From the NCBI GenBank assembly GCA_030077755.1, contig JAQJZZ010000018.1:1550001-1614000 (forward strand): a stretch of DNA of 64,000 bases, written 5' to 3'. Origin of the DNA: Filosporella fistucella (taxonomy: Eukaryota; Ascomycota; Leotiomycetes; Helotiales). The notes beneath the pieces were generated by a model. That model worked only from the letters and a program-made list of their open reading frames with translations, made no database searches and was not told where the DNA came from. Numbering within the stretch: position 1 is the stretch's first letter; every line of letters begins with the position of its first letter. Shown piece by piece: positions 33,901 to 45,639 of the stretch. The position numbers were made by a program, and so were the translations under genes.

Positions 33901-36900
33901 TGGGATGTAAGATAATAGAAGCGGAGCGCGAAACCCTCGCACAGAAACTCCCTACTGTAGAAACAGCAGAGTTCATTCGAGAGCGACGATGATAGCCAGC
34001 CAATCGAATCTAACACAACAGAGGGTGTCTCCGCATAATGTCCGAGATCTGGGTCTCGTCTCGCACTGGCTAGCAAAGGAAGCCGCCCAAGAAAGTTTCG
34101 GTGGTGCTGATGATTTCTGACGAGCAGAAAAAGGAAAAAAAAAGAAAAACTTCCCGCCGCTTGTCACCAGGGAAAACAGGTAGGGGTTATAGTTCTCCAC
34201 GCCGCTTCATCTCTCTTCCTCGGCTTGCACATTTCGATCACGGAGTCCCTCGATCCTTGCACAACGCTGCACAATGCTGCAGTGCACAGGGCTGGGGAGG
34301 ATAGGAGTGCAAGGGCATGCGATTATTCGAATCCGACTCACGTTGCAGATGGAAATGACCGGATACGGGTAAGGTCTAGGTAGACTATGGATATGGATAT
34401 AGATATGGATGTGAATATGGAAGTGGATGTGGAGGCACAGGGCGCTAACTGCAGACCGCAGCTGAATCTTCAAAGTTCAGGATGCTGGCCACGGTGCGAA
34501 GAGTTCCTTCCTTACCCCTTACCCAACCAACGAGGCAACCAAGACGTGTGAGGCGGAAGCACGGACGACAACCCTTTTTCTGGAATCCGTGTCGGTTTTT
34601 GGTCTCGTCTGCCTGCTCCGCAGTTTGGTGTTGGGAATTCTTCAGCCTGATATGGAATCTTGAAGCTCAGGCCTTAGGAGATGGCGTGGGAGAGAGGATA
34701 AGTCAATGTACAACCTTACTAGAGGTCTTATATGGCAGAAAGTGCAGACACCGCAGAGGATATCATATCATGCAATGCAGCTGACCGCATCGTATTCCGT
34801 TCTGCAAAGGCAGAATCAGGAGAGCGGGAGAAGAGGCTCTTGCTCCTTCTTACAAAGTACTGTACTCTATACACTTCCCGAAACATCTCCTTTCTCTCCT
34901 TGCGATCCAGCCTCAATAGTTTCCCGGTACATTTCATCTCGCCAGACTGAAATTCTGGGTGGTCAGGCCAAAGAAGGAATGTATTATTATACTCCGTATA
35001 GGGTGGGATGTCCAATATTGAACCGGAAATGATGAAATGATGTGCATCAGGCGGTACGCAAGGGCATACTTGTCCTGCTGGACCAGTTACAAGCAAGGTA
35101 CCGAAGGCAGGGCTTTAAACATATCGGCATAGTGGCGCACTTCAAGCGCATCATGCCGCGGGCGTGATACCATTTGCGGCCATCATGGTGGATGCGAATC
35201 TCTTGAAACGCACCGTCGGCTATCATCTTGTGTTTAACACCGTTGCAACTCTGATCAGCCACATGCATCTACGGAATATCTGCACATGCTGATGCTGATG
35301 CATGCTTGTCAAATCTCTCTTCCGGGCCTTTCCTCCCTTGTCCCATCACCAGGCTCTTGCGATGACAGCCCAGCCCCGGAAAGTACTTTACCAGTCACCG
35401 CCGCCGCTGATCTCCTGTCGAAGTGTAACCGCTTGCTCTCCATCCATCTTATCCATCCATTACGCTTTCCGGCCTGTGAACCACATCAGCAGCAAGCAGC
35501 AGTCATAAGAAGGAGCGTGCAAGGAGAAGGGGCCGTGCTGATGCCAGCATCCTGTGAAACATATTGTCTGTTGGCAAGAACCCTCAATTAATGCTATCGA
35601 CTCGATCAAACTACACAACCTTCCAAAGTTGGCTGCTTTACAGGCTCCGCGAGCCCTTTGGCGGGCTTGGAAAGCTGGTCCAGAAAAGCTCTCTTTTGAG
35701 GCTGTTGCGGCTGTTTGACATCACTTCAACGGCAAAGGCCCACGGAGAGAAATTTATTTGAGCCATCGACTTTGGAGCGGAACCTTCCTCATCGGCCACA
35801 ATCCTTGGAACAATTAAGTCCTGCATTTAAAGTATCGTATCATCGCACAATGAATCGAGCTTGACAACTACCAGCATCGAGTTTGAGTTCCGTGGTAGAT
35901 TTTCGGACCTTGCTTGACCGTGGATTGCATTTTATAGGCGGCCGTCAACCAGATCTTCGCAATTTTCCCAGGCGATGAGATTTAATACACCGATCATCCG
36001 CCTGTAGTACAAAGAATTTTGGGGCTTTCTGTGATGGTGATAGTCCGACTGATGCCCATTTCTACCTCGGATCTGATTATTATTATTTTGCAATATCTGC
36101 AAAGACGTGGCTGATCCTCGAGGGACGCTAGATCTTTTGAGCCTGCTCGGGGAGTAGTTCTTTGATGCTGTTTTCTCAATGGCAAATCTCGTAGGAGAAT
36201 GATCCGGTTGGGCAGTTATGATCGCAGTAGTATAACCTCCGACTCAACTGCGGCGCAATACTTCTTCCTAGCCTATGGTGAACTTTGTTAATCATACCTC
36301 CTTCTTACCTACTGTGCAGCGTTACGGTAACAGTGCAGCCACAATATGCTCACGGCAACGTTCCAGAGGGAGATTGCGCGTCATGATCCTAAATAATTGA
36401 CTGTCAGTGACTGCACACCAAAAAAATGCCTAGCCTTAGCTCAGCAACAATCGTCTGCAGGATGCAGTAGTGCCTGGGGGGCTGGCTCACTGGCAAAGTG
36501 GGAAGGGACCCTAACTTCCTCAGCCAGCGGCCCCAAGCTCAGATTGTTTCCAAGGGAGTGGAGCGGTAATGCTAGCTTGCTGGGATTAATGTGGGGGAGC
36601 TCTGGCTCAGGGCAGTTTCTGTTAGTTTTGAGCCAATGATGGACAGTAGCTAAGAAGGCACAAGTACGAGTACCATAGTACAAGCCAAAGCAGAGCTTGC
36701 TGGCAAGGCAGAGGCAAAGTAAGATGTGAGATCGAATCATCGGACGGAAGCGCTAAGAAGGAGCTGCGAAGTAAAGCTGAGTCTAGTTTGGATTGGCCAG
36801 GTCGACCCAAGTTAGTGCAATAATCCAGCTCAATCCAGGTTATCCTAAAAATCATAACGAGCCACACAGTAAGTGCCTGCAAGATGGCTTATCCACGGTA

Positions 36901-39900
36901 CGGAACAGTGTGCCAGTGTAGTTCGAGTGCTTGAAGTCCCTCTTCGAGTTGTCTAATCTTCCCGTAACTCAGTCAGAATTGTGGTGCCATAGACTTTGTT
37001 CCAGTGTATCTTCAGACATTCAGTCATGAAAGGAGATTTATGGGATTCGGTTTCAGCGCCGCCATCATACATGCATACATGCATTTGTGCTTTTTGCTCT
37101 CCATCTGCGACTGATGACTAAGTCAATGACTCGACGTTTGTGGTAGAGTAAAAAGCATCTTGGGTGAGTTTGTGTGTCCTCGATATCGAACAGATTCAGC
37201 AGCATCGATGCGATGCATCCATCAAGGATCAACTGGGCTCGATCAAAGCTTTTCCTAATGTTCCATGGGAGCGATTTACTTATTCCCATTCCCGCTTGAC
37301 CATAAGTGGGCTAGTAGCCACATAGGCCGTGATACTAGTACATTTCATGTATTTGTACTGTACAGTACACTTCCGTTCCTTGTACAGGGTAGCAGTGGCC
37401 CGCGAGTTCGGCTTCAAAAACCAAACAAAGCCTCAGGGCAGGGGAGGGGAGGGGTCCAAAACGTTTTTCATCTGCCACTCACCCGCCACCACCTAGGCGG
37501 CGCGGCCATTTGCTCCACCTCCTAACTCTCGCCTTTTTCTGATGGTCACGCTTGTGTGGAGCACGATCTGCTTGCCGTGGGCCGGTGTTGACTTGCTCCG
37601 CCACCCCTGCTTGTGCTCCTGCACGCCCTCACCACTTTACGGATATGCTCCTGAATTGAGGAGAGGTGAGGTGAGGTGATTTGATTGATTTGGATATTTC
37701 TGTAAAATGTCCCTATTGCATGTAGGTAGCTAATTATTGCTTGTAAGGCCAGGTCAAGTAACTATGAAAGGTAACTTGTGAGTTAGGACGGGATTGTAGC
37801 CGAGTGCACAATAAGTTTTTGGCGTCGATATGTGGCAAATCCTCGCCTGTTATTACTGTCGACTTTTGCCGGCATTGCTGATTTTAGTGGTCCCTCCCTC
37901 CCACTTTGACCTGACCTGACAAGCTAGCATTGCAAACATAAACTGGAACTGCAACTGGAACTAGATTGGGTCTCCTTAAAACCTTGCGTTGCGTCGTATT
38001 ACGGAGTAAGGTATGTTGTGTTGCTATTCTCGGCGACGATCTCATCAGATGCTCTAAATTTCATGTCTCCATGTCTGGCGTTCCATCGTTGTTTGTCAAG
38101 ACCCAAGCATGACTTCCTACACCAGCGGCGTGTTCGATCCGGACGGCAATTTAATGAAGCACGGCGCAGCTCCTTCGTCAGCTGGCAACACCAAAGAAAG
38201 TTGAGAAGGTGAGAGAATGTGAGACGGAGCCGGAAGCTGGAAGTTAAACCAACACAGCCAGTATTCCTTATTATTCCAGGACCGTGGACTGTGTTCGCCC
38301 AACACATCATGACAACATCGATATCAACCTACCCTATCTCCCTCTCTTAATGCCACCGAGCCATCACGGGATTTTACTGACCAAGTCCCAGTCGGAGTCG
38401 TAGTCCCAATCCAGTCAATCCCAGCCAAGCTATGTCTCAGTCTTGAGCATGGAGTTTCCCCACCGTCGTAGGGACAGTTCCAAGCTTCGACTAGCCCAAA
38501 TTATATCGACATCAACCCTCAACTCAACAGCCATCAACATCCAACATCCAACATCCTTCGTCCGTCCACCCCACTTCGTGGCTACCAGGGGTTGGGGTCT
38601 TGGTTGGGTTGGGCGGCAGCCAATCTCGATTGAGCGAGATATGTGCCCCGAGTCGTGCTTTTCTATTCTGCTTGTTCCGTTGCCAACACCCACAATCGGC
38701 CACACCCACCCAAAGTCCCCCCAAAGTCCACAACTCGCAGACGCACAAACCATCCATACCCATACTCAGACATACCCACACCCAAACCTTCACCATCCGC
38801 CTTCACCCCTTCACCTTTCCCCTCCACCAGCTCCCTGGTCGCCCTGCAGGAGGGCGCCACATTATGGGCCACAAGCGAGAAACGTGAAATTCTTCTTTGA
38901 AGATCCAGAGACTTGCCAATCCTGGCGTGATGGTGGAATGCAGCAAGGAAGTGCTCCGTCTTGTATCCTTGGGCGCTCATCTCTTGTGTGTGTCTCTGCG
39001 TGTGTGTTCACTCACCGTTCAGCTATCCGGCCTCATTTTAGCAGCCAGAAGTCGGTTTTGACCAGCATCACATCCGTCTGTCTTCCCGCTTAACACCATA
39101 ATGAATGAAGGAGTTGGCCGCGCCTGAGCTGCTTCTTGACTCTTGGGTCAGTAAGGTTATGACTAACGCGGGCCTAGTGAAGAAAGCTGATACGGTTTGC
39201 CGTTATTATTATTATGGGTTGGCGGATGTGATTAAGCAAAGGAAATAATTCGTAAGGCATGGCATGCTATCATGTACTCGTACCTCCGCATGGAGTATGT
39301 GGTAAATCGTAAGGACCGAAGCTCGTAAGGCATGGGCAGGGCAAGGCAGCCCAGTGCATGGTAGTGTACGGAGTATGCCTGGGCGTGCTGGAAGCTGGAG
39401 GACTTCGAGTGCGTTGAATGTGCCAGTGCTACTCCGTGCAGTACAGCCACGAGAGTTCGGTTGGTAAGGTAAGGTAGGTAGCGGGAATTCTGACGGTCGC
39501 TTGGTCTGATACTGAGGAACCAGCATTCCATTCATACACACTCTCTGATGGATGTGACAATTGGCCAGCTGGTAAGTGTAGCCATGCTGATACTGAAATT
39601 TGAACGGGCATGCAGCTTAGCAGCCGGCCCTATTGATAAATGAACACGCAGCCATCGATTCCCACCGCAACTTAATCGGTTACAGCCACCCCATAGTACT
39701 AATACATCACAAACGTTTGCATCAGGGATTACTTGCGAGTGAGTTGATGTATGAGAAGGAGTGTTCTCACTGCAATGGAATAGAAAAATAACAACAATGA
39801 TTCAACGCAATAATGAAGAATGTGGTCCGCGATGGTTCACTTCCAAAAAGGAGAAATGAACTCAATTGAGATCGGAAGTTGAAGGCTGAGGTAACGAACG

Positions 39901-40722
39901 GTATGGCTCATTGCCGCCCACCCATCCACTAGGTCCACCCTCACAGTCCTTCCAGGTTCCTTCGTCTGACCGCTTCCATTCTCGCCCTGCAAGAGTACGA
40001 GCAACAGCAGCAGCACCACTCATCTATTCTGTGCACTCTATCTGCGAAACAACACCCAACCAAACACCCTTCCTTCCTTCCCACTGGCCCCAAAGAGTGG
40101 GTGGTGTTACCTCACACTAGAGGCTGGGGACGGAGGTGGGTGGATGTGTCACTGATATAATCAATTTGATTCTTACACACCCCACTCACAAAACAATCGA
40201 AGAAGACGCTAACAGCCAAAAGCCTTCGTACCATTGTGCGCCTTCTTTGACCTTCACACAATACGTCTCCAACCGCGGCATGGAGCTTGCCTGGCCCTGA
40301 CGCTTGGCTTTGGAACTCTCACTGGAGTTGCAGGCCAGGGGCTCGGCCACTACTTTGACTTTGACCGCCAAAAAAGCCATGCATCCCCAGAAGAAGCTCA
40401 GACCCGACGAATTGCCTCTGGAGCAACCCTTGTTCGTTCGTTGGATCCATCATCAGCCAGATGACACAGACGACATACCGGAACTTTAAGTCAGTTGCAA
40501 GGAGGGTAGCGTAGGTAGTGTCCATATTTGTACATCCCGTTGTCTAGCCTTGATATGGAGATGATCCCTTTTTGTCTTATTAGGCTACGCAACACTTCAT
40601 TCCCCTCTGGCAGATTATGGTCTACTTAGCAACATTGGTGTCCAGCAGGCACTAATATACCTCCTCACTTCTTCTCTTTTCGATAACGTCCACCAACGTA
40701 CTCCCAAATACTACAACACAAG
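30925..40722. other. Gene-poor region of about 9.8 kb
   Basis: I find no supportable gene. Contents seen: an imperfect GGATAT/GGATGT run at 34386-34434 with a matching His/Ile-rich chance frame on the other strand; the perfect 14-bp palindrome GTACTGTACAGTAC at 37355-37368; a GAGGTGA repeat at 37664-37680; and pyrimidine- and CCA-rich sequence at 38440-38900 and 40000-40250, as is usual upstream of highly regulated fungal genes. Frames of up to about 215 codons (for example 38449..39093, plus) are low in complexity and lack splice or motif support. Part may be the long upstream region of the gene at 40723. Unannotated non-coding RNA is possible. Confidence 0.45.
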
Positions 40723-41874
40723 ATGATGAATACAGGATCTTGGGAAGCCAACCCACTAGGCTACACTACAGTTGAGATGCTGCTGGACGACGTCTCGAAA
40801 CAGATGGCCTCATCAAACCTTTCACGATACTCACGAGGAGCAAACCCACAGAGGCCTGCCGGGTCGATGCGGATAGTCAAGCCAAGCAGTGCAAGCAACA
40901 GTCCCCGAGGGTCAGGATTAGGAAGACGGAGGACAGTCATGAACGATGGGGCTTACAGGCGAAGATTGGCCATGATGGAGCAGCAAAATGCGTTGGCAAA
41001 TGGTGTATATGCCCCGAACGACGGGATCCAGATTTCTTCCCGATCCTCGAGACCAGTGAGCTGGCATCCAGCTTCAACTCACCTAAATCCTCAATCAGCT
41101 TACCAGTCGACATATGGGGTTCCAAACTCTGGTAGTGCCAATCCCTATCAAACATATGACCTCCCACCAACTCCTGCCGTATATTCAGGTTACGCTTCCC
41201 CAGATTCAACTTTCTCTCCGTCGACTATCCCTTTCACAGGCTATGAGCAGCCTCAATATTTCTCTCATGTGCCCTCAACATACCACTCAACCTCAGAATA
41301 CCCTACCAGTCATCAGTCTCAGTTCCTCCAGCATCAACAACCTCCAAATTTTATCGCCCAGGTAGTACCGAATACAGACTCCACAATGTACTCGCATTTT
41401 GACTGGAACAACTTTGCCACCAATGGCTTTGAGGATTGCTCAACAGCACCACCTACACCGGAAAACTTCCTTCCCATACAGCACCCCGAGCCAGCTTTCC
41501 CGGCCGAAGAAACAATACCCTATGAGCCTCTTGAAGATTCAGAGTCGGGAGGCGAGGAACTGATTGGAATGGGATTATATGACAGTCCGGAAGTCTGTAA
41601 GACTTCTTCCACAGATCCACACCTCAACAACTACCGAAGCCTGATGATGTCTCAACTCATGGGATCTGGATACCGACGTCCAGAGCCTACAGGAAAGGGG
41701 CTGAAGCTCGAAGAAACCTGGAATCCTCCTGAAAGTGATGACGAGGAAGATGACGAGCAAGATGGGGAAGGGGAGGACGAGGACGACACGAACGGGGAAC
41801 TCGAGGCATCCCATCAGTCTCAAGATCAAACAAACATCAGTGTGCCATGTTACAGTCGTGATGGATGGTTATGA
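40723..41874 (+). CDS. Acidic-tailed, disordered protein of unknown function
   Basis: Single exon, 383 residues. Not a family I can name. The N-terminus (GYTTVEMLLDDVSKQM) looks helical. There follow an Arg/Ser-rich basic part (GLGRRRTVMNDGAYRRRLAMMEQ), a long Ser/Tyr/Pro/Gln-rich disordered middle, and a C-terminal segment LNNYRSLMMSQLMGSGYRRPEPTGKGLKLEETWNPPE, split here only by my choice of where to stop, that looks like a conserved motif. It ends in an acidic run (SDDEEDDEQDGEGEDEDD). Composition suggests a nuclear regulator, but that is a guess. The large upstream gene-free region fits a strongly regulated gene. Confidence 0.72.
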   Translation: MMNTGSWEANPLGYTTVEMLLDDVSKQMASSNLSRYSRGANPQRPAGSMRIVKPSSASNSPRGSGLGRRRTVMNDGAYRRRLAMMEQQNALANGVYAPNDGIQISSRSSRPVSWHPASTHLNPQSAYQSTYGVPNSGSANPYQTYDLPPTPAVYSGYASPDSTFSPSTIPFTGYEQPQYFSHVPSTYHSTSEYPTSHQSQFLQHQQPPNFIAQVVPNTDSTMYSHFDWNNFATNGFEDCSTAPPTPENFLPIQHPEPAFPAEETIPYEPLEDSESGGEELIGMGLYDSPEVCKTSSTDPHLNNYRSLMMSQLMGSGYRRPEPTGKGLKLEETWNPPESDDEEDDEQDGEGEDEDDTNGELEASHQSQDQTNISVPCYSRDGWL

Positions 41875-42273
41875 ACCGATGGGTCTTCAAGAGCGGGTTA
41901 ACGATTTACATTATTCAATTTTAGCATGGCGTTGGGCCGGGAATGTGTGTATGGGCAAGATACCAGATCAATCCGCCGGCGCGCGTAGATTCATTCGCCT
42001 GCATGGCATGTCGTGTATACTGTATATAACGAAATATAAAAAATCCTGAAAATCCATTCAAATGAGGTTGTGAGACTTTGCAAATATTATTTGATGTGCC
42101 ACCCCATTGGTCCGTTTTCATTCGTGCTGGTGATGTTTAAGTTTCTCGCTTCTTTAGTCTACAGAGCCTCCAAGCTTGGCGGCAAAAGTGAACCGACACC
42201 AAAATATCAAGCATCACAAATCAGAAACTTCTATGAACAACCTCTTTAACAAACACCAAAACACTTCCTCAAA
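41875..42273. other. Intergenic
   Basis: 3' region of the unknown gene and promoter of las1, about 400 bp. Nothing else was recognised. Confidence 0.4.
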
Positions 42274-43433
42274 ATGGTACAATATGTCATTACTCCCTGG
42301 CGTGACCGTCAAGAGCTACTTGGTGTGCGCGACAAGTTTTATCCTGGCTCAGGAAAACCGACCAACGAAGCTGAGCGACGACATGCTGCTGCGCAAGTGG
42401 CAGTCTGGGTGCAGCGAGGCAATTGTCCCCATTTAGTCGAGTCCACTGCAATCATGACATCAGCCATCTTGAATGATGTGCCAGGCAACTCGTCGTATTG
42501 TGTCAGAGCAGCATATTCGGCAGCCTTCTCTAGGTGAGTGGGTTGGGTTGACTTGTTCAAACCAGTATTTCTTTACTGTTGCAATTGAGGTAATGAAGCA
42601 CACACAAATTCAACATTTCTCTGATGCTGCGAATAATCATGCTTCTCTCTTGTATCAACTTTGGTTGCTTCGAACCGGTTCACCAACCGCTACAGTGCTT
42701 ATGGTGCAGGCTTGATAACCTATAAACTGAAGCACATTTGATGTATGAACGCATAACCACTAGTAAGCAACGTTACTGACAGCAACTCAGATTTGTGACG
42801 GGATTATTGGATAGTCACCAAGATAAACGCCGAAAGCTTAGTATGTTTTACATAGCCAAAACCATCGGCCTTCCAGCAACATACGTTGAATTGCGACATC
42901 AAGCTACGCATGAGGAGTTACCATCTCTGTCAAAACTTCGTATAGCCACGGAGAAAGCGTTACGGTGGATCTGGGATTATTATTGGCAAACGTTGAAAGC
43001 AGACATCTCGGACGATGAAGAATGCAAGAAATATATTCTAAGGTTACTGGGAGAGGTTGATGGCCGATCTCGCGAGTCAATGGAGAGACATCTGAGGCGA
43101 TGGGGTCAGGACGAAGTCATAAATGCATTGATGGAGATCCAAGAAGATACCGAAGATGCTGAAGTTTTACTACGGTCCATTCAGCTTCAAGAAAGCATAC
43201 TTGAAGGAAGCGGCAAAACATCGTATAGCCGAAATGGCTCAGAAAATGGCTCTCATGTCAACAATATTGATGAAATCAGCGCCGAACTAAAGATATTAGA
43301 GGGTGATATGTTAGACGAGGATGAAGTTGGACATTCGAGGGTTGGGTCGAGCAATAATGAGGCGGATGACACTGGTAATGGCTGGACTATGTGGGTAGGG
43401 CCTTGGGTTCCGAAGCCTATAGGTGTTGTATAG
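42274..43433 (+). CDS. las1: Las1, ITS2 pre-rRNA endonuclease subunit
   Basis: Las1 with Grc3 cuts ITS2 at C2 during 27S pre-rRNA processing in the nucleolus. Exons are 42274..42533 and 42791..43433, with a 257-bp intron, giving 300 residues. The start [20 protein letters not shown] leads to [15 protein letters not shown]. Joining across the splice gives [22 protein letters not shown], then the diagnostic [20 protein letters not shown], which carries the HEPN-type RHxxTH catalytic motif (RHQATH), and [21 protein letters not shown]. The acidic C-terminus ([10 protein letters not shown]) ends in WVPKPIGVV, like the Grc3-contacting tail of other Las1 proteins. It is shorter than yeast Las1 (502), as the middle is reduced. 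Confidence 0.93.
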
Positions 43434-43906
43434 AGGTGTCGTAGATGGAGAACGTGGATGCCTTTCAGCTCTGATTGATTGCATATCACGATCAAAGCGT
43501 TCATGAATACAAATATGTTTACTCTTCCGCGCCGACGACAGCATTCCACAAAGAACGGCAGTCTTGAAAGCTGGATCATTAGATTCCAGGCAATGAAAAA
43601 TCCATGTTATGTATTCAGTGATGTTGAGCACAGGTGGTACACGAATACCTTGAACGGAATTAGCTCTGTTGGCCCATACTCAGCGGGAAATGTGATCAAG
43701 ATTGACCGCTTGATGCAGCATTATAGGTCGCTGAATATTGAGCACCACAGCTGAGGTATGAAGTTGGATGCGAAGTGCAATCGAAACCATGCTTTTAAGT
43801 TATTAGACCCGTACCGTCTTCTGGTGAAAACCCTCCTGTAAGCAACTCGGGAATTGCAGGATAAATACTTCATGGCCCTTTGAATTCCACTCAACGACTG
43901 TCCACG
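43434..43906. other. Intergenic
   Basis: About 470 bp between the las1 stop and the stop of the minus-strand reading frame at 43907. No feature was recognised. Confidence 0.4.
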
Positions 43907-44311
43907 TCAGTCCGTGATTGATTTCTTTGCCTTTCGAAGCCCCTGGACAAATGTAATCTTTGGAATATCTCCTGCTTTGGTGTCATAGTCGCCGACCCAT
44001 GTTATGAAAATTATTGGCATCCCGGCTAAGCCGAAGTAAAGATATCCTTCCGAAGTAGATTGAAAATTCTCTGTCTCCATGATCTTGGTCCGCATATCGT
44101 CCACGCTTTTGTATGCGTTGAGAACGAGGTATTGGTTTGTCCATTGCCCCGGGTTGGTAAGTGAATTTCCGACCTACCAAAACCTATCTTCTCTCCATAT
44201 GCTCGGGTTTCATCTCCAGAATGCATTCATTGTTTCAGGATTGAGAATGCCACCTTCCTCTTCACGTGAATAGCACCTCAGTCGCATCTCAAAAAAGTTC
44301 GTGGGGTCAAC
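43907..44311 (-). pseudogene. Possible decayed gene fragment next to rps29
   Basis: One minus-strand frame of 135 codons runs from a good branch/acceptor (GAGCTAACCACTTTTAG, before 44311) to a TGA at 43907. It is broken by TGA at 44210-44212 and TAG at 44174-44176. On either side the sequence looks protein-like: NFFEMRLRCYSREEEGGILN before the stops, then NSLTNPGQWTNQYLVLNAY, and YLYFGLAGMPIIFITWVGDY, which could be a membrane helix. Each stop is a G-to-A change away from TGG, and no donor precedes the first stop that would splice it out in phase. I do not recognise the family. It may be a pseudogene, a miscalled intron, or chance. Confidence 0.35.
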
Positions 44312-44466
44312 CTAAAAGTGGTTAGCTCGAACGCCTCGCTTAGGCCACACAACCTCGATATTACTTTGTCAATGGAGACGACTTGAATTATTTCGAACGC
44401 GAATCTCGATCTCCACGACAAACCGCAAATCCTCTCAAGTCAAATTGAAAAAGATCCGCTGCCAAA

Positions 44467-44945
44467 ATGTCTCACGAATCCGTTTGGTTCTCCCGTCCTC
44501 GCACTTACGGCAAGGGATCCCGTAGCTGGTCAGTACATCTCGAATATTTCACTTTTCCCCAGAAAAAGAATTCAACAATTCCATTTCCTTATTACAAGGG
44601 GGCTCAATCTATCAAAGATCTTTATGCTGACAATCTTTCTCCCACTGTAGCCGTGTTTGTGTTCATCAGGTATATCGTCGCCACATCTTCACCCATTCTT
44701 TGGACTTTGATTGACTCAATATTCTTCTAGGCCGGTTTGATTCGCAAGTATGGACTGAATATCTGCAGACAATGTTTCAGAGAGAAGGCCCAGTTAGTTA
44801 TTTCTGTTTTCTACGATATTTGAGCTCATACTGATTGTGAACAGTGATATTGGCTTCGTCAAGGTCAGTACCGATGTTTTACAGGCTGGGATATTTATTT
44901 TCCCAACGAAGGATGGCCCTACTGACAACATTGTAGCACCGCTAA
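44467..44945 (+). CDS. rps29: 40S ribosomal protein S29 (uS14), five exons
   Basis: Zinc-binding protein of the small cytosolic subunit. Exons: 44467..44528, 44651..44669 (19 bp), 44731..44792, 44845..44863 (19 bp) and 44937..44945 (9 bp, CAC CGC TAA), giving 56 residues, the normal length. The protein begins [20 protein letters not shown]. Then [29 protein letters not shown] and IGFVKHR complete the family pattern, with the CxxC...CxxC zinc site formed across exons 1-2 and within exon 3. The donors of introns 1 and 4 are GTCAGT; the fourth acceptor follows an ACTGACA branch site. Every junction closes in phase. A naive translation of any one frame misses it. Confidence 0.93.
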
Positions 44946-45639
44946 ACGAACAATTACGAAGTCTTTTCACACACTCGGGCGATGTTGATTTGGTTTCGAG
45001 GGCGTACCGGAGGAATGGTGGTTCGATGAGATTACCAGACTGTGGAATGTTTTTCGGGCTCCCAAGTCTTGCTTGCTGCGTTGACCACGGTTGAAAGTCA
45101 CTTTTCTGCGGGCAGTCATTCGATCTGAAGTGCTTTACGTCGAATACAGCTCGGGCCCATACCATCTATGTTTTTGCGCAGAGCATATCGTGATTGTGAT
45201 TTTTCAGGATGAAGGTGCCAGCAAGGCAGGCAAAAATGTATACAATTCAGCCCTCGAAGGAGACTTTGGGACGATGGTTTTTCGAGAGCTAGGAAGGCAG
45301 CTCGCTTCAACTCCTGGAAAGCCCACCATTCAGCCAGGCTCTAGAATGGTCCTATGAAGTCCCAGCCGGCTTCACAGATGATGTCCTTTACAAATCATCT
45401 CCATTCTTACCTGTTACATTTCTCAGCTCCATCTGTTCTGCAAGTCGCAGTCTTAAATAAGATGACACAAGGCTCATCGCGTTTCATTTTGAGTACCTGA
45501 GTCCATGCTGCTAATTACAATTTGCTTTTGCAGAATTCATGCAAAAGTAATCCTGGATGTATTCCAACGCTTCCACAAGCTACTTCTCCGTAATCAAAAA
45601 AAGAATTGTAATTTACATTTATTATCCTGTCCCTCAATA
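44946..45639. other. Intergenic, convergent 3' ends
   Basis: Between the rps29 stop and the stop of the minus-strand RING-like gene. A frame of 88 codons (45091..45357) has no motif. Nothing else was seen. Confidence 0.4.

Noticed and set aside
34320..34350. Possible tRNA B-box (TTCGAATCC)
   Set aside because: The T-stem does not pair and no A-box lies upstream.
36441..36740. 99-codon minus-strand frame with a signal-peptide-like start (MIRSHILLCLCLASK) and several Cys
   Set aside because: It might be a small secreted protein, but it overlaps an 80-codon plus-strand frame, lies in repeat-like sequence, and has no other support.
38449..39093. About 214-codon plus-strand frame
   Set aside because: His/Thr/Pro-rich translation of a pyrimidine-rich promoter-type tract. 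All frames here are open for the same reason.
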